64,000 nucleotides of DNA from Phycisphaerae bacterium (GCA_030425705.1 JAUHZU010000002.1:186001-250000), one strand, 5' to 3'; shown: positions 54,223 to 64,000, numbered from the stretch's first letter. A program made the numbers and translations. Notes: generated by a model from the sequence alone, not told the origin.

Positions 54223-54879
54223 TTAGCCCCCGCCCTTGATCCGGTAGACCGCCGCGACCAGCGATTGCACGTCCGCCGGCGGGTCGTCCTGTGACAGCGC
54301 TTGATCGATCCAGAGCACGGCCTGCGCTCGGTTCTCGCCCAGTTGCAACAGCACCTCGATCGCGCCGCGCTGCAGCGATGTCGCCGGACCGGTCTCGGCC
54401 GGCGCACCGCCCACGTCCGGGTCGCCGGGGCCGGCGGGGGCCGGTGTGCCGATAAACCGCTCGACCTTGTCGCGGAGCGTGAGCGCGATGGTCTCGGCGG
54501 TCTTCTTGCCGACCTCGGGCATCGTCTGCAGCAGCTTCACGTCGCGGTCGGCGATGGCGAGCGCGAGCTGGTGGGTCGGCAGGACCATCGCGCGCAGCGC
54601 ACGCTTGTGGCCGATGCCCTTGCACGTGACAAACAGCTCGTAGAACGCGCGGTCGTCGGCCGAGAGGAACCCCGCCAGACGGGGCAGGTACGTTGCGCCC
54701 TGGTTGTTGGACTCGAGGAACTGCAGGGTGTGGAGCGTGACCGGCCGACCGATGGACACCGCAAGCCGGTGCGCCGCGAACGCGGGGAGCAGCAGCTCGT
54801 AGACCAGCCCGTGCCCGGGGTCGAGGTAGGCGGTCTCGCCTTGCAGGTCGGTCAGGGTGCCGGTGACACTGGCGATCAT
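54223..54879 (-). CDS. ruvA: Holliday junction branch migration protein RuvA
   Basis: 218-aa DNA-binding subunit of the RuvAB branch-migration complex. Domain I is the OB-like N-terminus (MIASVTGTLTDLQGETAYLD), domain II has two helix-hairpin-helix motifs (CKGIGHKRALRAM and MPEVGKKTAETIAL), and domain III is the C-terminal RuvB-contacting helical part (AIEVLLQLGENRAQAVLWIDQAL) joined by a Pro/Gly linker. Length is normal. ruvB and ruvC are not adjacent. Read on the minus strand after exodeoxyribonuclease III. Confidence 0.93.
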   Translation of the reverse strand: MIASVTGTLTDLQGETAYLDPGHGLVYELLLPAFAAHRLAVSIGRPVTLHTLQFLESNNQGATYLPRLAGFLSADDRAFYELFVTCKGIGHKRALRAMVLPTHQLALAIADRDVKLLQTMPEVGKKTAETIALTLRDKVERFIGTPAPAGPGDPDVGGAPAETGPATSLQRGAIEVLLQLGENRAQAVLWIDQALSQDDPPADVQSLVAAVYRIKGGG

Positions 54880-54899
54880 GGGGGGATGATATTTGTTTC

Positions 54900-54971
54900 G
54901 CGGGCGACGCGTAGCGTCATGCGTGGACCGGCCCAAACCGCGACACACGCGGGGCGCTGCGCGTCGCCCGC
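54900..54971. repeat. 17-bp inverted repeat between exodeoxyribonuclease III and ruvA
   Basis: Arms 54900-54916 and 54955-54971 are complementary except one base, separated by 38 nt, in the gap between two co-directional genes. May be a transcription terminator or a REP-like element; no U-run is present. Confidence 0.5.
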
Positions 54972-54984
54972 AAAACATCAACAC

Positions 54985-55836
54985 CTACACGTCCAGGTCC
55001 ACCGAGACCGGCGCGTGGTCGCTGCATGCCAGCCCCGCGGCGCGGTGGATGTGTGACTGCCTGAAGCGCTCGGCCGCGGGCGCGTTGGCGAGGAGGTAGT
55101 CGATGCGCCAGCCGCGGTTGTTGTGCCGGGCACTGCCGCGGTTGGACCACCAGGAGTACGGGCCGTGCTTGGCCGGGTCGATGCCCTCGCCCTCGACGCC
55201 GAAGCGTGCGACCACGTCCGCGTGGTGTTCGCCGGCGTCACCGAGCAGCGTGTCGTAGTCCTCGCGGACCAGGTCGCGCCAGCCGGACGCGAAGACCTTG
55301 CCCAGCCATTCTCGTTCGTGCGGGAGGAAGCCGGAGGTGTTGGCGTTTCCCTTGGCGTAGAAGATATCGCGTTCGGTGTGTGCGATGTTGAGGTCGCCGC
55401 CGAAGAGGAACGGTGCGTCGAGCTTGCGCTGCCTGTCCGCCCAGGGCTTGAAGCGTTTCATCCACGCCTCTTTTTCGACCTGCCGATGCTCGCCGGACGA
55501 GCCGGACGGCAGGTACACGCAGCCGAGCGTGACGCCCGCGACGGTCGCGGTCACGAGCCGGCCCTCGGGGTCGTGGTCCGCCTTGGTCAGGCCGATGGCG
55601 TGCGATTCGATCGGGTGGCGCGACCAGATCGCGGTGCCGGCGTAGCCCTTCTTCTGCGCCGGGTTCCACAGCACGTGCCAGCCGTCGGGCTGCTGCCACG
55701 CGTCCGGGAGCTGCTCGGGCAACGCGCGGACCTCCTGCAGCAGCAGCACGTCCGGCGCGATCGCGTCCAGGTGCTCGGCGAACCCCTTGCGCAGCGCTGC
55801 GCGCAGCCCGTTGACATTCCACGTCGTGATCCGCAT
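54985..55836 (-). CDS. xth: Exodeoxyribonuclease III
   Basis: 283-aa member of the AP-endonuclease/exonuclease family that repairs abasic sites and removes 3'-blocking groups. Signatures are RITTWNVNGLRAAL, LLLQEVRA (metal Glu), CVYLPSGS, the GGDLNIAHTERDI motif with Asp-Asn, YSWWSNRG and the C-terminal SDHAPVSVDL with catalytic Asp-His. Length is normal. Divergent from the AICAR transformylase gene and upstream of ruvA. Confidence 0.95.
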   Translation of the reverse strand: MRITTWNVNGLRAALRKGFAEHLDAIAPDVLLLQEVRALPEQLPDAWQQPDGWHVLWNPAQKKGYAGTAIWSRHPIESHAIGLTKADHDPEGRLVTATVAGVTLGCVYLPSGSSGEHRQVEKEAWMKRFKPWADRQRKLDAPFLFGGDLNIAHTERDIFYAKGNANTSGFLPHEREWLGKVFASGWRDLVREDYDTLLGDAGEHHADVVARFGVEGEGIDPAKHGPYSWWSNRGSARHNNRGWRIDYLLANAPAAERFRQSHIHRAAGLACSDHAPVSVDLDV

Positions 55837-55925
55837 CGCGGCAGTTTACCGCTTCGGACAGCGCCTGCCCGAAGCCCACGCCGCGCCCGCGTGGGCTTCC
55901 CCGGCACCCCACCCCATCCGCTACC

Positions 55926-57140
55926 ATGCCGCGCATGCCCAACACCCTCAAGCTCAAGTACGGCTGCAACCCCAACCAGCCCCACGCAAGCATCACCTAC
56001 ACCGGCGGGGGAGAGAACCCGCTGGCCGTGGTCAACGGCACACCCAGCTACATCAACGCGCTCGACGCGCTGCGGGCGTGGGAACTCGTCCGCGACCTCC
56101 GGCACGCGACCGGCAAGCCCGCGGCCGCGTCCTTCAAGCACGTCTCGCCCGCCGGCACCGCGGTCTTCGGCGAAGGCGACACGCTCAGCGCCGACTTCTG
56201 CAAGGCCCACTTCTACCCCGCGCCCGGCGACCACGACTACTCCCCCATCGCCGCGGCCTACGCCCGCGCCCGCTCGTCTGACCGGGTCGCGTCGTTCGGC
56301 GACTTCATCGCGGTGAGCGAGCCGGTCGACCTCTCCCTCGCGAAACTCATCAAGCCCGAGGTGTCCGACGGCATCATCGCGCCGGGCTACGACGACGAGG
56401 CCCGGGACCTCCTCGCCGCGAAGAAAGGCGGCAAGTATGTCATGCTCCGGATCGACCCGGCGTACAACCCCGGGGCGCACACCGAGTCGCGCACCTGCTT
56501 CGGGCTCACACTTGAACAGACGTTCAACGACTGCGTGATCGATGCGTCGATCTTGCAGAACATCGTGACCGCGAACAAGGACCTCCCCGCCGAGGCGGTG
56601 GAGTCGCTGCTGGTCGCGACGGCGGCGATCAAGCACACGCAGAGCAACTCGATCGGCGTCGCGCTGGGTGGGCAGGCCGTGGGCATCGGCGCGGGCCAGC
56701 AGTCGCGCATCGCCTGCACCCGGCTGGCGTGCGACAAGGCCGACCGGTTCCTGCTCAAGCAGCACCCCAAGGCGCTGGCGCTGATCGACCGGTTCAGGCC
56801 GGGCGTCGGTCGGCCCGAGAAGGTCAACGCGCTGGACCAGTTCACCCGCTACCACGAGCTGGACGGCACGGAGCTGAGCGAGCTGCACGCCGTGCTCGAC
56901 GGGGAACCCGCGCCGATCACGCGCGATGAGGCGCTCGACTGGTGCGCATCGTTCGGGGCGCTGGCGCTCTCCAGCGACGCGTTCGTGCCGTTCCGCGACA
57001 ACCTCGACCGCGCGGCGCGCAGCGGCGTGAAGTACGTCCTCCACGCCGGGGGCTCGGCCCGCGACGACCTGGTGACCGATGCCGCCAACGAGCACGGCAT
57101 GGTCATGGCCCTGTCGGGGCTGCGGCTGTTCCTGCACTAA
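55926..57140 (+). CDS. Standalone AICAR formyltransferase domain (PurH C-terminal type)
   Basis: 404-aa enzyme corresponding to the transformylase part of PurH, which forms FAICAR from AICAR and 10-formyl-THF. Signatures are LKYGCNPNQPHA, the active-site SFKHVSPAG with K71 and H72, KTQ-type region VATAAIKHTQSNS and the C-terminal DAFVPFRDNLDRAARSGVKYVLHAGGS. The IMP-cyclohydrolase (IMPCH) domain normally fused at the N-terminus is absent, so that activity must come from another gene. The ATG at 55935 is an alternative start. Confidence 0.9.
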   Translation: MPRMPNTLKLKYGCNPNQPHASITYTGGGENPLAVVNGTPSYINALDALRAWELVRDLRHATGKPAAASFKHVSPAGTAVFGEGDTLSADFCKAHFYPAPGDHDYSPIAAAYARARSSDRVASFGDFIAVSEPVDLSLAKLIKPEVSDGIIAPGYDDEARDLLAAKKGGKYVMLRIDPAYNPGAHTESRTCFGLTLEQTFNDCVIDASILQNIVTANKDLPAEAVESLLVATAAIKHTQSNSIGVALGGQAVGIGAGQQSRIACTRLACDKADRFLLKQHPKALALIDRFRPGVGRPEKVNALDQFTRYHELDGTELSELHAVLDGEPAPITRDEALDWCASFGALALSSDAFVPFRDNLDRAARSGVKYVLHAGGSARDDLVTDAANEHGMVMALSGLRLFLH

Positions 57141-57167
57141 ACATGATGCTCGTCAACGGACCCGCTC

Positions 57168-57740
57168 TTACAGCACCAGCCGCAGCTCCAACTCGAGCTT
57201 GGTCCGGCACGAATCGCACACCGTGTCGCCGACCTCGGTGGGGAAGAGCGTGTCGATGAGCGTGGTGTGCTCGAGGGCCTCGGTGAGCGTGTACCACCGG
57301 CCGTCGGCCTCGAGCTTGTGGCACATGCTGCACTGCACGAGCTTCGGGCAGCGGTGGTAGTCCACGTGGGTGAAGAACACGGCCCGGGGGGTGGGCTGGT
57401 CGTGGAGCAGTTCGCTGCGGAGGTGGACGCGTCGGCCCTCGCCGGGTGTGAGGTTCATGCGCATGTAGCGGATCGCGCCCGGGCAGTCGCCGCGGTAGCG
57501 GAAGCTGAGGCGTCGGCCGGTGGTGCGGACGTGCCAGACCAGCGCGTCGTAGACACGGAGCGTCGCCCCGCCGTTGATAAAGTCCCACAGCGGTCGACCG
57601 ACCACGCAGTCCGGGTCCAGCCGCAGCCCCATGCGGTCGCGCGCCGCGCGCGCCCAGTATGGGCACAGCCGCTCGATGCGGTCGTCACCCGACAGGGTGT
57701 ATGCCAGATCGACCCGGCACGAGTCCGCTTTGCTGACCAT
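57168..57740 (-). CDS. PAS-like protein with C-terminal zinc-ribbon cysteines
   Basis: 190-aa soluble protein. The early part (RIERLCPYWARAARDRMGL then VVGRPLWDFINGGATLRVYDALVWHVRTTGRRL) resembles PAS-domain proteins of planctomycetes. The second half has cysteine pairs CSMC and CDSC, which could bind zinc. No enzymatic motif. The ATG at 57740 has AAAGGGG about seven bases upstream. A predicted promoter lies about 180 bp upstream. Role: probably sensory or regulatory, by resemblance only. Confidence 0.6.
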   Translation of the reverse strand: MVSKADSCRVDLAYTLSGDDRIERLCPYWARAARDRMGLRLDPDCVVGRPLWDFINGGATLRVYDALVWHVRTTGRRLSFRYRGDCPGAIRYMRMNLTPGEGRRVHLRSELLHDQPTPRAVFFTHVDYHRCPKLVQCSMCHKLEADGRWYTLTEALEHTTLIDTLFPTEVGDTVCDSCRTKLELELRLVL

Positions 57741-57919
57741 AGGCATCCCCTTTGAACAAGAGGCGAGAGGTGAGGTGTCCGCTACGTCGGCGGTCACCGG
57801 CCGACGGAGTGGACCGACGTCATCGCGCGGAACCGTCCGCGAGCCGCCGAGCCACAGCCATGTTTCAACCCCTCGATGAGCCTGGGCTGCAAGAAGACAA
57901 CCCATTTTGACACAGACTC

Positions 57920-57947
57920 ATTATCCCGGATCAGGCCCGGCGATCAA
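57920..57947 (-). promoter_or_regulatory. Predicted promoter of the PAS-like gene
   Basis: On the minus strand, -35 TTGATC (57942-57947) and -10 GATAAT (57920-57925) are spaced 16 bp apart, giving an unusually long leader of about 180 nt before the ATG at 57740. Confidence 0.45.
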
Positions 57948-58003
57948 GGAAAATCTCGGACCCTGGGTGCCCGCGAAAACGGCCCCACCCCGTGCATGCC
58001 CAA

Positions 58004-58033
58004 GCGATAATCGGCGATAAACGATTTTATCGC
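58004..58033. promoter_or_regulatory. CGATAA repeats with a perfect palindrome
   Basis: GCGATAA occurs at 58004-58010 and 58014-58020, and a perfect palindrome GCGATAAA-CGAT-TTTATCGC spans 58014-58033. This AT-rich island lies between the two minus-strand genes at 57168 and 58064 and looks like a multi-site operator. The remaining gap (57741-58063) shows nothing else. Confidence 0.5.
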
Positions 58034-58063
58034 AGATGTTTACAAGTAATTTGGCCTGAGCCC

Positions 58064-58465
58064 TCATCGTGAGCCGCTGGCGGGCACGGGGATGGGCTCG
58101 GGGACGAAGACCGGCTTGTGGTGGCCGGGGTAGCGGAGGTGGAAGTCGTGGCTGCCGGTGATCGGCCAGAGGACCAGGAAGTGGTGGATCAGGTCGCTCT
58201 TGATGAGTGCCAGCCCCAGCACCAGCAGCCAGAACGCCACGCCGACGGGCGTCGCCAGCAGCATGACCGCCCCGGCGAGGGCCAGGGGCACGCCCCAGTA
58301 CCCGTGGTGGATGCGCACCCCTCGGGTCCAGCGGGCGACGTATCGGGCGGTGTCGCGGGTGGCCTCGAGCTTGAAACCAAAGCGAAAGACGACGGTGACG
58401 GCCTCGAAGAGCACGGTCAGGCCGACGGTCCACAGCACGATATCCAGCCAGATCAGTCCGGTCAC
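58064..58465 (-). CDS. Small multi-pass membrane protein
   Basis: 133-aa protein with about three hydrophobic segments ([46 protein letters not shown]). A histidine-rich pattern stands out: HHGYWG, IHHFLVLWPITGSHDFHLRYPGHH. No family was recognised. The GTG at 58465 has AAGGAG seven bases upstream and puts the first helix at the N-terminus, whereas the upstream ATG would add Arg/Pro-rich residues. The histidine clusters could bind metal. Confidence 0.6.
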   Translation of the reverse strand: MTGLIWLDIVLWTVGLTVLFEAVTVVFRFGFKLEATRDTARYVARWTRGVRIHHGYWGVPLALAGAVMLLATPVGVAFWLLVLGLALIKSDLIHHFLVLWPITGSHDFHLRYPGHHKPVFVPEPIPVPASGSR

Positions 58466-58517
58466 GGTCCACTCCTTGGGGGCAGCGCGGGGATGCAACT
58501 GTAGGGTTCCCGGCGGG

Positions 58518-58543
58518 AAAAACCAAGGGTGAACCCGGTTTTT
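58518..58543 (-). terminator. Terminator of the WaaP-like kinase gene
   Basis: Outer stem AAAAACC / GGTTTTT (58518-58524 with 58537-58543) with an inner GGGT/ACCC stem, about 67 nt after the stop of the minus-strand gene at 58610. The U-rich arm serves as the U-run on either strand. Confidence 0.55.
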
Positions 58544-58609
58544 TACGCGCATTCGGGGCAAGGCCCTACCCTTTGTACGGCGTGGCGGCGGCCTTGTTCG
58601 CGGAGGCAA

Positions 58610-59479
58610 TCACGCCAGTCGGGCGCGGCGCTTGGCGTCGTGCCGGGCGATGCGTGCGGTCTTGGCGGCGACGGCGCGGGCGAGGCGTTTCTCAGCCGGG
58701 CCGAGTCTCATGACGCCCCGGTACTGCCTGAGCCAGCGGACCCGGTCGGCAATGCTCGCGGCGTCGGGGGGCGTGGAATAGTTCAGAGCCGACAGGTCTT
58801 TGACGACCCAGCGTTGCCAGCGGACGGTCGGCCGGATCATGCGCTGCAGGTCGATGAGCGTCAGCGTGGGCGGGTCATGATCGGTCGTCGCGGGGTCGAG
58901 GAACAGGTGGGCGAGGTAGAGGTCGCGGTGGATGAGCCGGTGGCGGTGCAGGTCGGCGACGAGTGCGGCGACGGCGCGGAGCAGACGACGGCGGATGGCT
59001 CGGTCGGCCAGCGCCCCGCCGGGCGCGCCCTGCGCAGGTACCCAGCGTTCGAGCGATTCGCCGGGCACGGCGGCGGTGACGAGCACGCTGGCGTCTTCGA
59101 GCGCGCCCTTCCGCCGGGCGCCGTAGCACACGGGCACCGGCCCGGGCACCCCCAGCCGGTCCAGCTCGGTCAGCCAGTGCCACTCGACCGCGGCGCAGTC
59201 GGCGTGGCCGGCGAGCCGGTTGTTCCACTGCTCTTTCAGGGGCGGCCGGGTGTAGCGTTTGAGGTAGCACACGGTGGGTGCCGCATCGGGGCCGGGCGCG
59301 ATCGGTGGGAGCTTGAGGCGCAGCCGCTGACGCCAGCCCGCGAGGCCGGGCTTGTGCAGGTCGTCCTCGCCGGGCGTCTGGAGCAGCGCGTCGAGCGAGG
59401 TGAGCCCGGCCGCGTCGAGCGCGTCGGCGTAGTCGGGGTGGACGGTGAGCCCGTCGCGCTGGAGGAAGTCGGTCGGCAT
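58610..59479 (-). CDS. Lipopolysaccharide kinase (WaaP/InaA-like) family protein
   Basis: 289-aa kinase-fold protein. The catalytic loop is HRLIHRDLYLAHLFLD, matching the HRDxYxxH pattern of heptose kinases (WaaP), and LIDLQRM supplies the metal Asp. N-terminal residues include the conserved CYLKRYTRPPLKEQWNNRLAGH and the GVPGPVPVCYG hinge. Catalytic residues are intact. It likely phosphorylates a sugar of the envelope glycolipid. It is divergent from another kinase-like gene with only 36 bp between the starts. Confidence 0.85.
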   Translation of the reverse strand: MPTDFLQRDGLTVHPDYADALDAAGLTSLDALLQTPGEDDLHKPGLAGWRQRLRLKLPPIAPGPDAAPTVCYLKRYTRPPLKEQWNNRLAGHADCAAVEWHWLTELDRLGVPGPVPVCYGARRKGALEDASVLVTAAVPGESLERWVPAQGAPGGALADRAIRRRLLRAVAALVADLHRHRLIHRDLYLAHLFLDPATTDHDPPTLTLIDLQRMIRPTVRWQRWVVKDLSALNYSTPPDAASIADRVRWLRQYRGVMRLGPAEKRLARAVAAKTARIARHDAKRRARLA

Positions 59480-59515
59480 GGCGCGGGTTAGGGTACCATC
59501 GCCGCGAGCCCGGAC

Positions 59516-60199
59516 ATGCCCCAGCCCCCGCCACCCCTGCCCGCCCCCGGACCCCGCCCCGGCCCGAGCGCGCCGACGCGCCTGCGCCGCCGATCGCTCG
59601 CCGACGCCGCGCTCGACAGCGCCGCGCTCGAGGTCTTCAAGCAAGACGCACGGTCGCGCGTCTGGCGGGTCGAGCACGCGACGCGCGGCCCGGTGGTTGT
59701 CAAACGCTTCGAGTACCAGCCGCTGCGGCAGCGCGCGGCGCTGGCGCTGGGCCTGCACCCGGCGCAGTGGGAGCTGCGGCAGAACGCCCGGCTGCGCGGG
59801 GCGGGCGTCCCGGCCGTGCCGATCCAAGACGCGGGGGTTGAGCCTGCCGGCGTCGGTGCGCGGGTGTGGCTGGCGACGCCGTGGTCGGGCAAGAGCATGC
59901 AGACGCTGCTGAAGCAGCCGGGGCAGACACCCGATGACGTCCGCGCGCTGCTCGCGGCCGCGGCCGGCCTGACGCGTCGGCTGATCGAAGTCGGCTACAC
60001 TTTTAAAGACCTCAAGCCCAGCAATCTGGTCATCGACGGCGACGGGCGGGCGCACCTGATCGACGTCGGCTCGGCCCGACGGGACACCGCGCCCGCGCAG
60101 GTTGCCCGTATGCTCGCGGTGATGGACCGGGTGATGGCCCGTGACGGGGTCGATGAAGGCGGACGTCAGTTTTTTAGGGAGCGCGCAAGCGATGGCTGA
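59516..60199 (+). CDS. Kinase-like protein (LPS-kinase/RIO-like fold)
   Basis: 227-aa protein with Pro-rich first 20 residues. The ATP-binding lysine may be in VVVKRF, the catalytic loop is YTFKDLKPSNLVID and the metal motif LIDVGSAR. The HRD histidine is replaced by Phe-Lys (FKD), but Asp and Asn remain. Its start is 36 bp from the divergent WaaP-like gene, so the two probably share regulation. Its 3' end overlaps nagZ by 8 nt, linking it to peptidoglycan recycling. Substrate is unknown. Confidence 0.75.
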   Translation: MPQPPPPLPAPGPRPGPSAPTRLRRRSLADAALDSAALEVFKQDARSRVWRVEHATRGPVVVKRFEYQPLRQRAALALGLHPAQWELRQNARLRGAGVPAVPIQDAGVEPAGVGARVWLATPWSGKSMQTLLKQPGQTPDDVRALLAAAAGLTRRLIEVGYTFKDLKPSNLVIDGDGRAHLIDVGSARRDTAPAQVARMLAVMDRVMARDGVDEGGRQFFRERASDG

Positions 60200-61322
60200 T
60201 GCAATCAACCCCGCCGGCCTGGTGGCCGTCGGGCTGACCGGCACCGAGTTGAACGACGACATCCGCGGCCTGCTGGACCGTGGGGTGGCGGGCGTGATCC
60301 TCTTCGCACGCAACGTCACCTCGCCCGCGCAGGTGGCCGGGCTCTGCCACGAACTCAAGCGGTACGCCGGCCGGCCACTGCTGGTCATGGTGGACCAGGA
60401 GGGCGGCCCGACCGTCCGCCTCAAGGACGGCTTCACCCCCCTGCCAACGATGCGGGCGCTGGGGCGCACCGGCGACCCCGCGATCGCGCGGCAGGTCGGC
60501 GAGATCGTCGGATGTGAACTCCGCGCCGTCGGCATCGACTTTGCCCTCGCGCCCGTGCTCGATGTCGATACCAACCCCGACAACCCCGTCATCGGGCAGC
60601 GGTCGTTCTCCAGCGACCCGGCCGTGGTCTCCGCGATGGCGTGCGCCGTGATCGAGGGCATCCAGTCCCAGGGCGTCGCCGCCTGCGGCAAGCACTTCCC
60701 CGGGCACGGGGATACGGCTCAGGACTCGCACTACACCCTGCCACGCCTGCCCCACGCGCTGGACCGGCTCGAGTCGATCGAGCTGCAGCCATTCCGCGCG
60801 GCGAGCCGGTGCGGCGTCGCGGCCATCATGTCCGCGCACATCGTCTTCGAGGCGATCGACCCGGACCGCCCGGCGACAATGAGCCGGGCCGTCATCGAGG
60901 GCGTGCTCCGCGCGCAGGTCGGATTCGACGGCGTGCTGACCAGTGACTGCATGGAGATGAAGGCCATCGCCGACCCGGAGAACCTCGGTGGCGACGAGCC
61001 CCCGATGCGGCACACCCCCGCCGCGGCGCTCGCGGGCCTTGCGGCCGGGCTCGACCTCGCGCTCGTCTCGCACTCGACCCCCCTCGCCCACGCCGCGATC
61101 GACCTCATCGGCCGGGCTCTGGACGACGGCACGCTCCCCGCCGAACGCGCGGCGCAGGCCCGCTCCCGCCTGGACATCATGACGGCCCGCTACGCCCGCG
61201 GCCCCGAACCCGGCAACCTCGCCCTGCTCAATACCCCCGCGTCCAACGCCGTCACCGCGCCGATCATCGCGGCCGACGAGGCCTCGCGCCGCGACCCCAC
61301 CGCCGCCTTCGGCCGGGGATAG
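60192..61322 (+). CDS. nagZ: Beta-N-acetylhexosaminidase, NagZ-like (GH3)
   Basis: 376-aa GH3 enzyme that cleaves GlcNAc from anhydromuropeptides in cell-wall recycling. It has LLVMVDQEGGPTVRL, the catalytic acid/base motif KHFPGHGDT (167-175), and D252 in DGVLTSDCMEM as nucleophile. There is no signal peptide, consistent with a cytosolic NagZ. It starts in the 3' end of the kinase-like gene. Acts one step before AnmK and MurQ, both encoded at 12546-14928. Confidence 0.94.
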   Translation: MADAINPAGLVAVGLTGTELNDDIRGLLDRGVAGVILFARNVTSPAQVAGLCHELKRYAGRPLLVMVDQEGGPTVRLKDGFTPLPTMRALGRTGDPAIARQVGEIVGCELRAVGIDFALAPVLDVDTNPDNPVIGQRSFSSDPAVVSAMACAVIEGIQSQGVAACGKHFPGHGDTAQDSHYTLPRLPHALDRLESIELQPFRAASRCGVAAIMSAHIVFEAIDPDRPATMSRAVIEGVLRAQVGFDGVLTSDCMEMKAIADPENLGGDEPPMRHTPAAALAGLAAGLDLALVSHSTPLAHAAIDLIGRALDDGTLPAERAAQARSRLDIMTARYARGPEPGNLALLNTPASNAVTAPIIAADEASRRDPTAAFGRG

Positions 61323-61356
61323 GCCGGACCGCAACACCCCGACGCGACGCCCACGC

Positions 61357-61986
61357 ATGAAACGCATCGCTCGCTTCTTCTTCGACGGCCTGCTCGCGGT
61401 CCTGCCCCTGGCGGTCACGATCTACATCCTGGTCTGGCTGTTCCGCACACTCGAGAGCGTGCTGGGCGGCGCGATCCGCTGGCTGCTGCCCGAAGACCTC
61501 TACGTCCCGGGCATGGGGATCGCGCTGGGCGTGGTGGTCATCTTCGTGCTCGGGCTGCTGCTGCGGCTGTGGCTGTTCCGAACGCTCGTCGGCGTGGTCG
61601 ACGCGGTGTTCGACCGCGTGCCGCTAGTCAAGAGCATCTACTCGGCCGTGAAAGACCTGACCAAGCTCTTCCGCGGGTCCGGCGCCGACCAGGGCAAGCG
61701 CGTCGTCATGGTCGACCTGCCCGGCGAGGCGGGCTCGCTCATCGGGTTTGTCACGCGCGACCGGTTCGGCGACCTGCCCGAGGGCATCGGCGGGTCGGGC
61801 AAGGTCGCGGTCTACCTGCCGATGAGCTACCAACTCGGCGGGTACATGCTCGTGGTCGACAAGGACCGCGTGCGCGGCGTGGACATGGCTGTCGAAGACG
61901 CGCTCCGCTTCGCGCTCACGGCCGGGGCGGGAGACGATGACGACGGCAAGGCGAGCACCGACCAAGAAAAAGACCGAGGGGCTTAG
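61357..61986 (+). CDS. DUF502 family membrane protein
   Basis: 209-aa protein. Two transmembrane helices (about 8-35 and 53-75) are followed by the conserved DUF502 segment (VPLVKSIYSAVKDLTKLF, VVMVDLPGEAGSLIGFVT, VAVYLPMSYQLGGYMLVVDKDRV). Function is unknown; the family is widespread. An acidic tail (DDDDGKASTDQEKD) ends the protein. It lies 34 bp after nagZ and may be co-transcribed. Its stop codon sits in a 9-bp hairpin (61974-61995) shared with the convergent katG. Confidence 0.9.
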   Translation: MKRIARFFFDGLLAVLPLAVTIYILVWLFRTLESVLGGAIRWLLPEDLYVPGMGIALGVVVIFVLGLLLRLWLFRTLVGVVDAVFDRVPLVKSIYSAVKDLTKLFRGSGADQGKRVVMVDLPGEAGSLIGFVTRDRFGDLPEGIGGSGKVAVYLPMSYQLGGYMLVVDKDRVRGVDMAVEDALRFALTAGAGDDDDGKASTDQEKDRGA

Positions 61987-61995
61987 GCCCCTCGG
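61974..61995. terminator. Palindromic hairpin overlapping the DUF502 stop codon
   Basis: CCGAGGGGC (61974-61982) and GCCCCTCGG (61987-61995) flank the tetraloop TTAG, which contains the stop codon. It may act as a bidirectional terminator between convergent genes; no T-run follows. Confidence 0.45.
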
Positions 61996-62042
61996 CCTCG
62001 CGATTGCCTATTCATGTTGCCGCACACCAGACGCGCTGTGTG

Positions 62043-64000
<1,958 letters not shown>

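Noticed and set aside
40223-58568. 13-nt sequence TAGGGCCTTGCCC at 40223-40235 shared (inverted) with 58556-58568
   Set aside because: Short, GC-rich and without further flanking similarity; likely chance.

Overview
This is a high-GC, densely packed bacterial chromosome segment with no tRNA, rRNA, CRISPR array, transposase or phage gene that I can recognise. Neighbouring DUF1800 and DUF1501 genes, a DUF3500 lipoprotein, a type II prepilin-type protein, a HAAS-domain coiled-coil protein next to a FecR-N-like protein, and standalone kinase-like and HDOD-kinase proteins all point to a planctomycete, most likely class Phycisphaerae. This placement is inferred from gene content, not from a marker gene. 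About 56 genes are called; two run off the window (an SNF2 helicase on the left and katG on the right).

Layout. 1-8906: SNF2 helicase, a low-GC SUKH-type gene bracketed by a 42-bp inverted repeat, ferredoxin, a kinase-like protein, a NAGPA-type phosphodiester glycosidase, ParA and lipoproteins. 9025-12453: a PadR / FecR-N-like / HAAS module, divergent from an orphan atpD. 12546-15881: murQ, anmK and a HAD phosphatase. 16372-18231: small NTF2-like, HExxH and exported hydratase-like genes. 18349-25566: a forward surface-glycan cluster (asparagine synthetase, two glycosyltransferases, two methyltransferases, NeuB-like synthase). 25577-33568: CPBP protease, apt, murA, ADP-ribosylglycohydrolase, Trm112-like protein, DUF3500, zinc-ribbon membrane protein, argH. 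33694-40186: a signalling block of four proteins. 40274-43123: the DUF1800/DUF1501 pair. 43175-49090: a second glycan-type operon on the minus strand (bi-domain oxidoreductase, asparagine synthetase, ABC exporter). 49328-57140: prepilin, SodC, phosphoesterase, an ECF sigma/anti-sigma/coiled-coil operon, ruvA, exodeoxyribonuclease III and a standalone AICAR transformylase. 57168-64000: PAS-like protein, membrane protein, a divergent pair of kinase-like proteins, nagZ, DUF502 and katG.

How the genes work together. MurA (peptidoglycan synthesis) together with NagZ, AnmK and MurQ (recycling) argues for a peptidoglycan wall with active turnover. Two glycan clusters, each with a glutamine-dependent asparagine synthetase homologue, suggest amidated or aminated surface sugars; the first includes a NeuB-like sialic-acid-type synthase. 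The signalling block combines a GAF response regulator, an HDOD-HD-histidine kinase fusion, an excisionase-type HTH response regulator and an FHA-GAF histidine kinase, and is the best candidate here for an uncharacterised system.

The most unusual non-coding pattern is a degenerate, exactly 7-nt-phased repeat (consensus NNNACCC). It directly abuts the start codons of padR, atpD, a glycosyltransferase and the HDOD kinase, and occurs once more near the ferredoxin gene.
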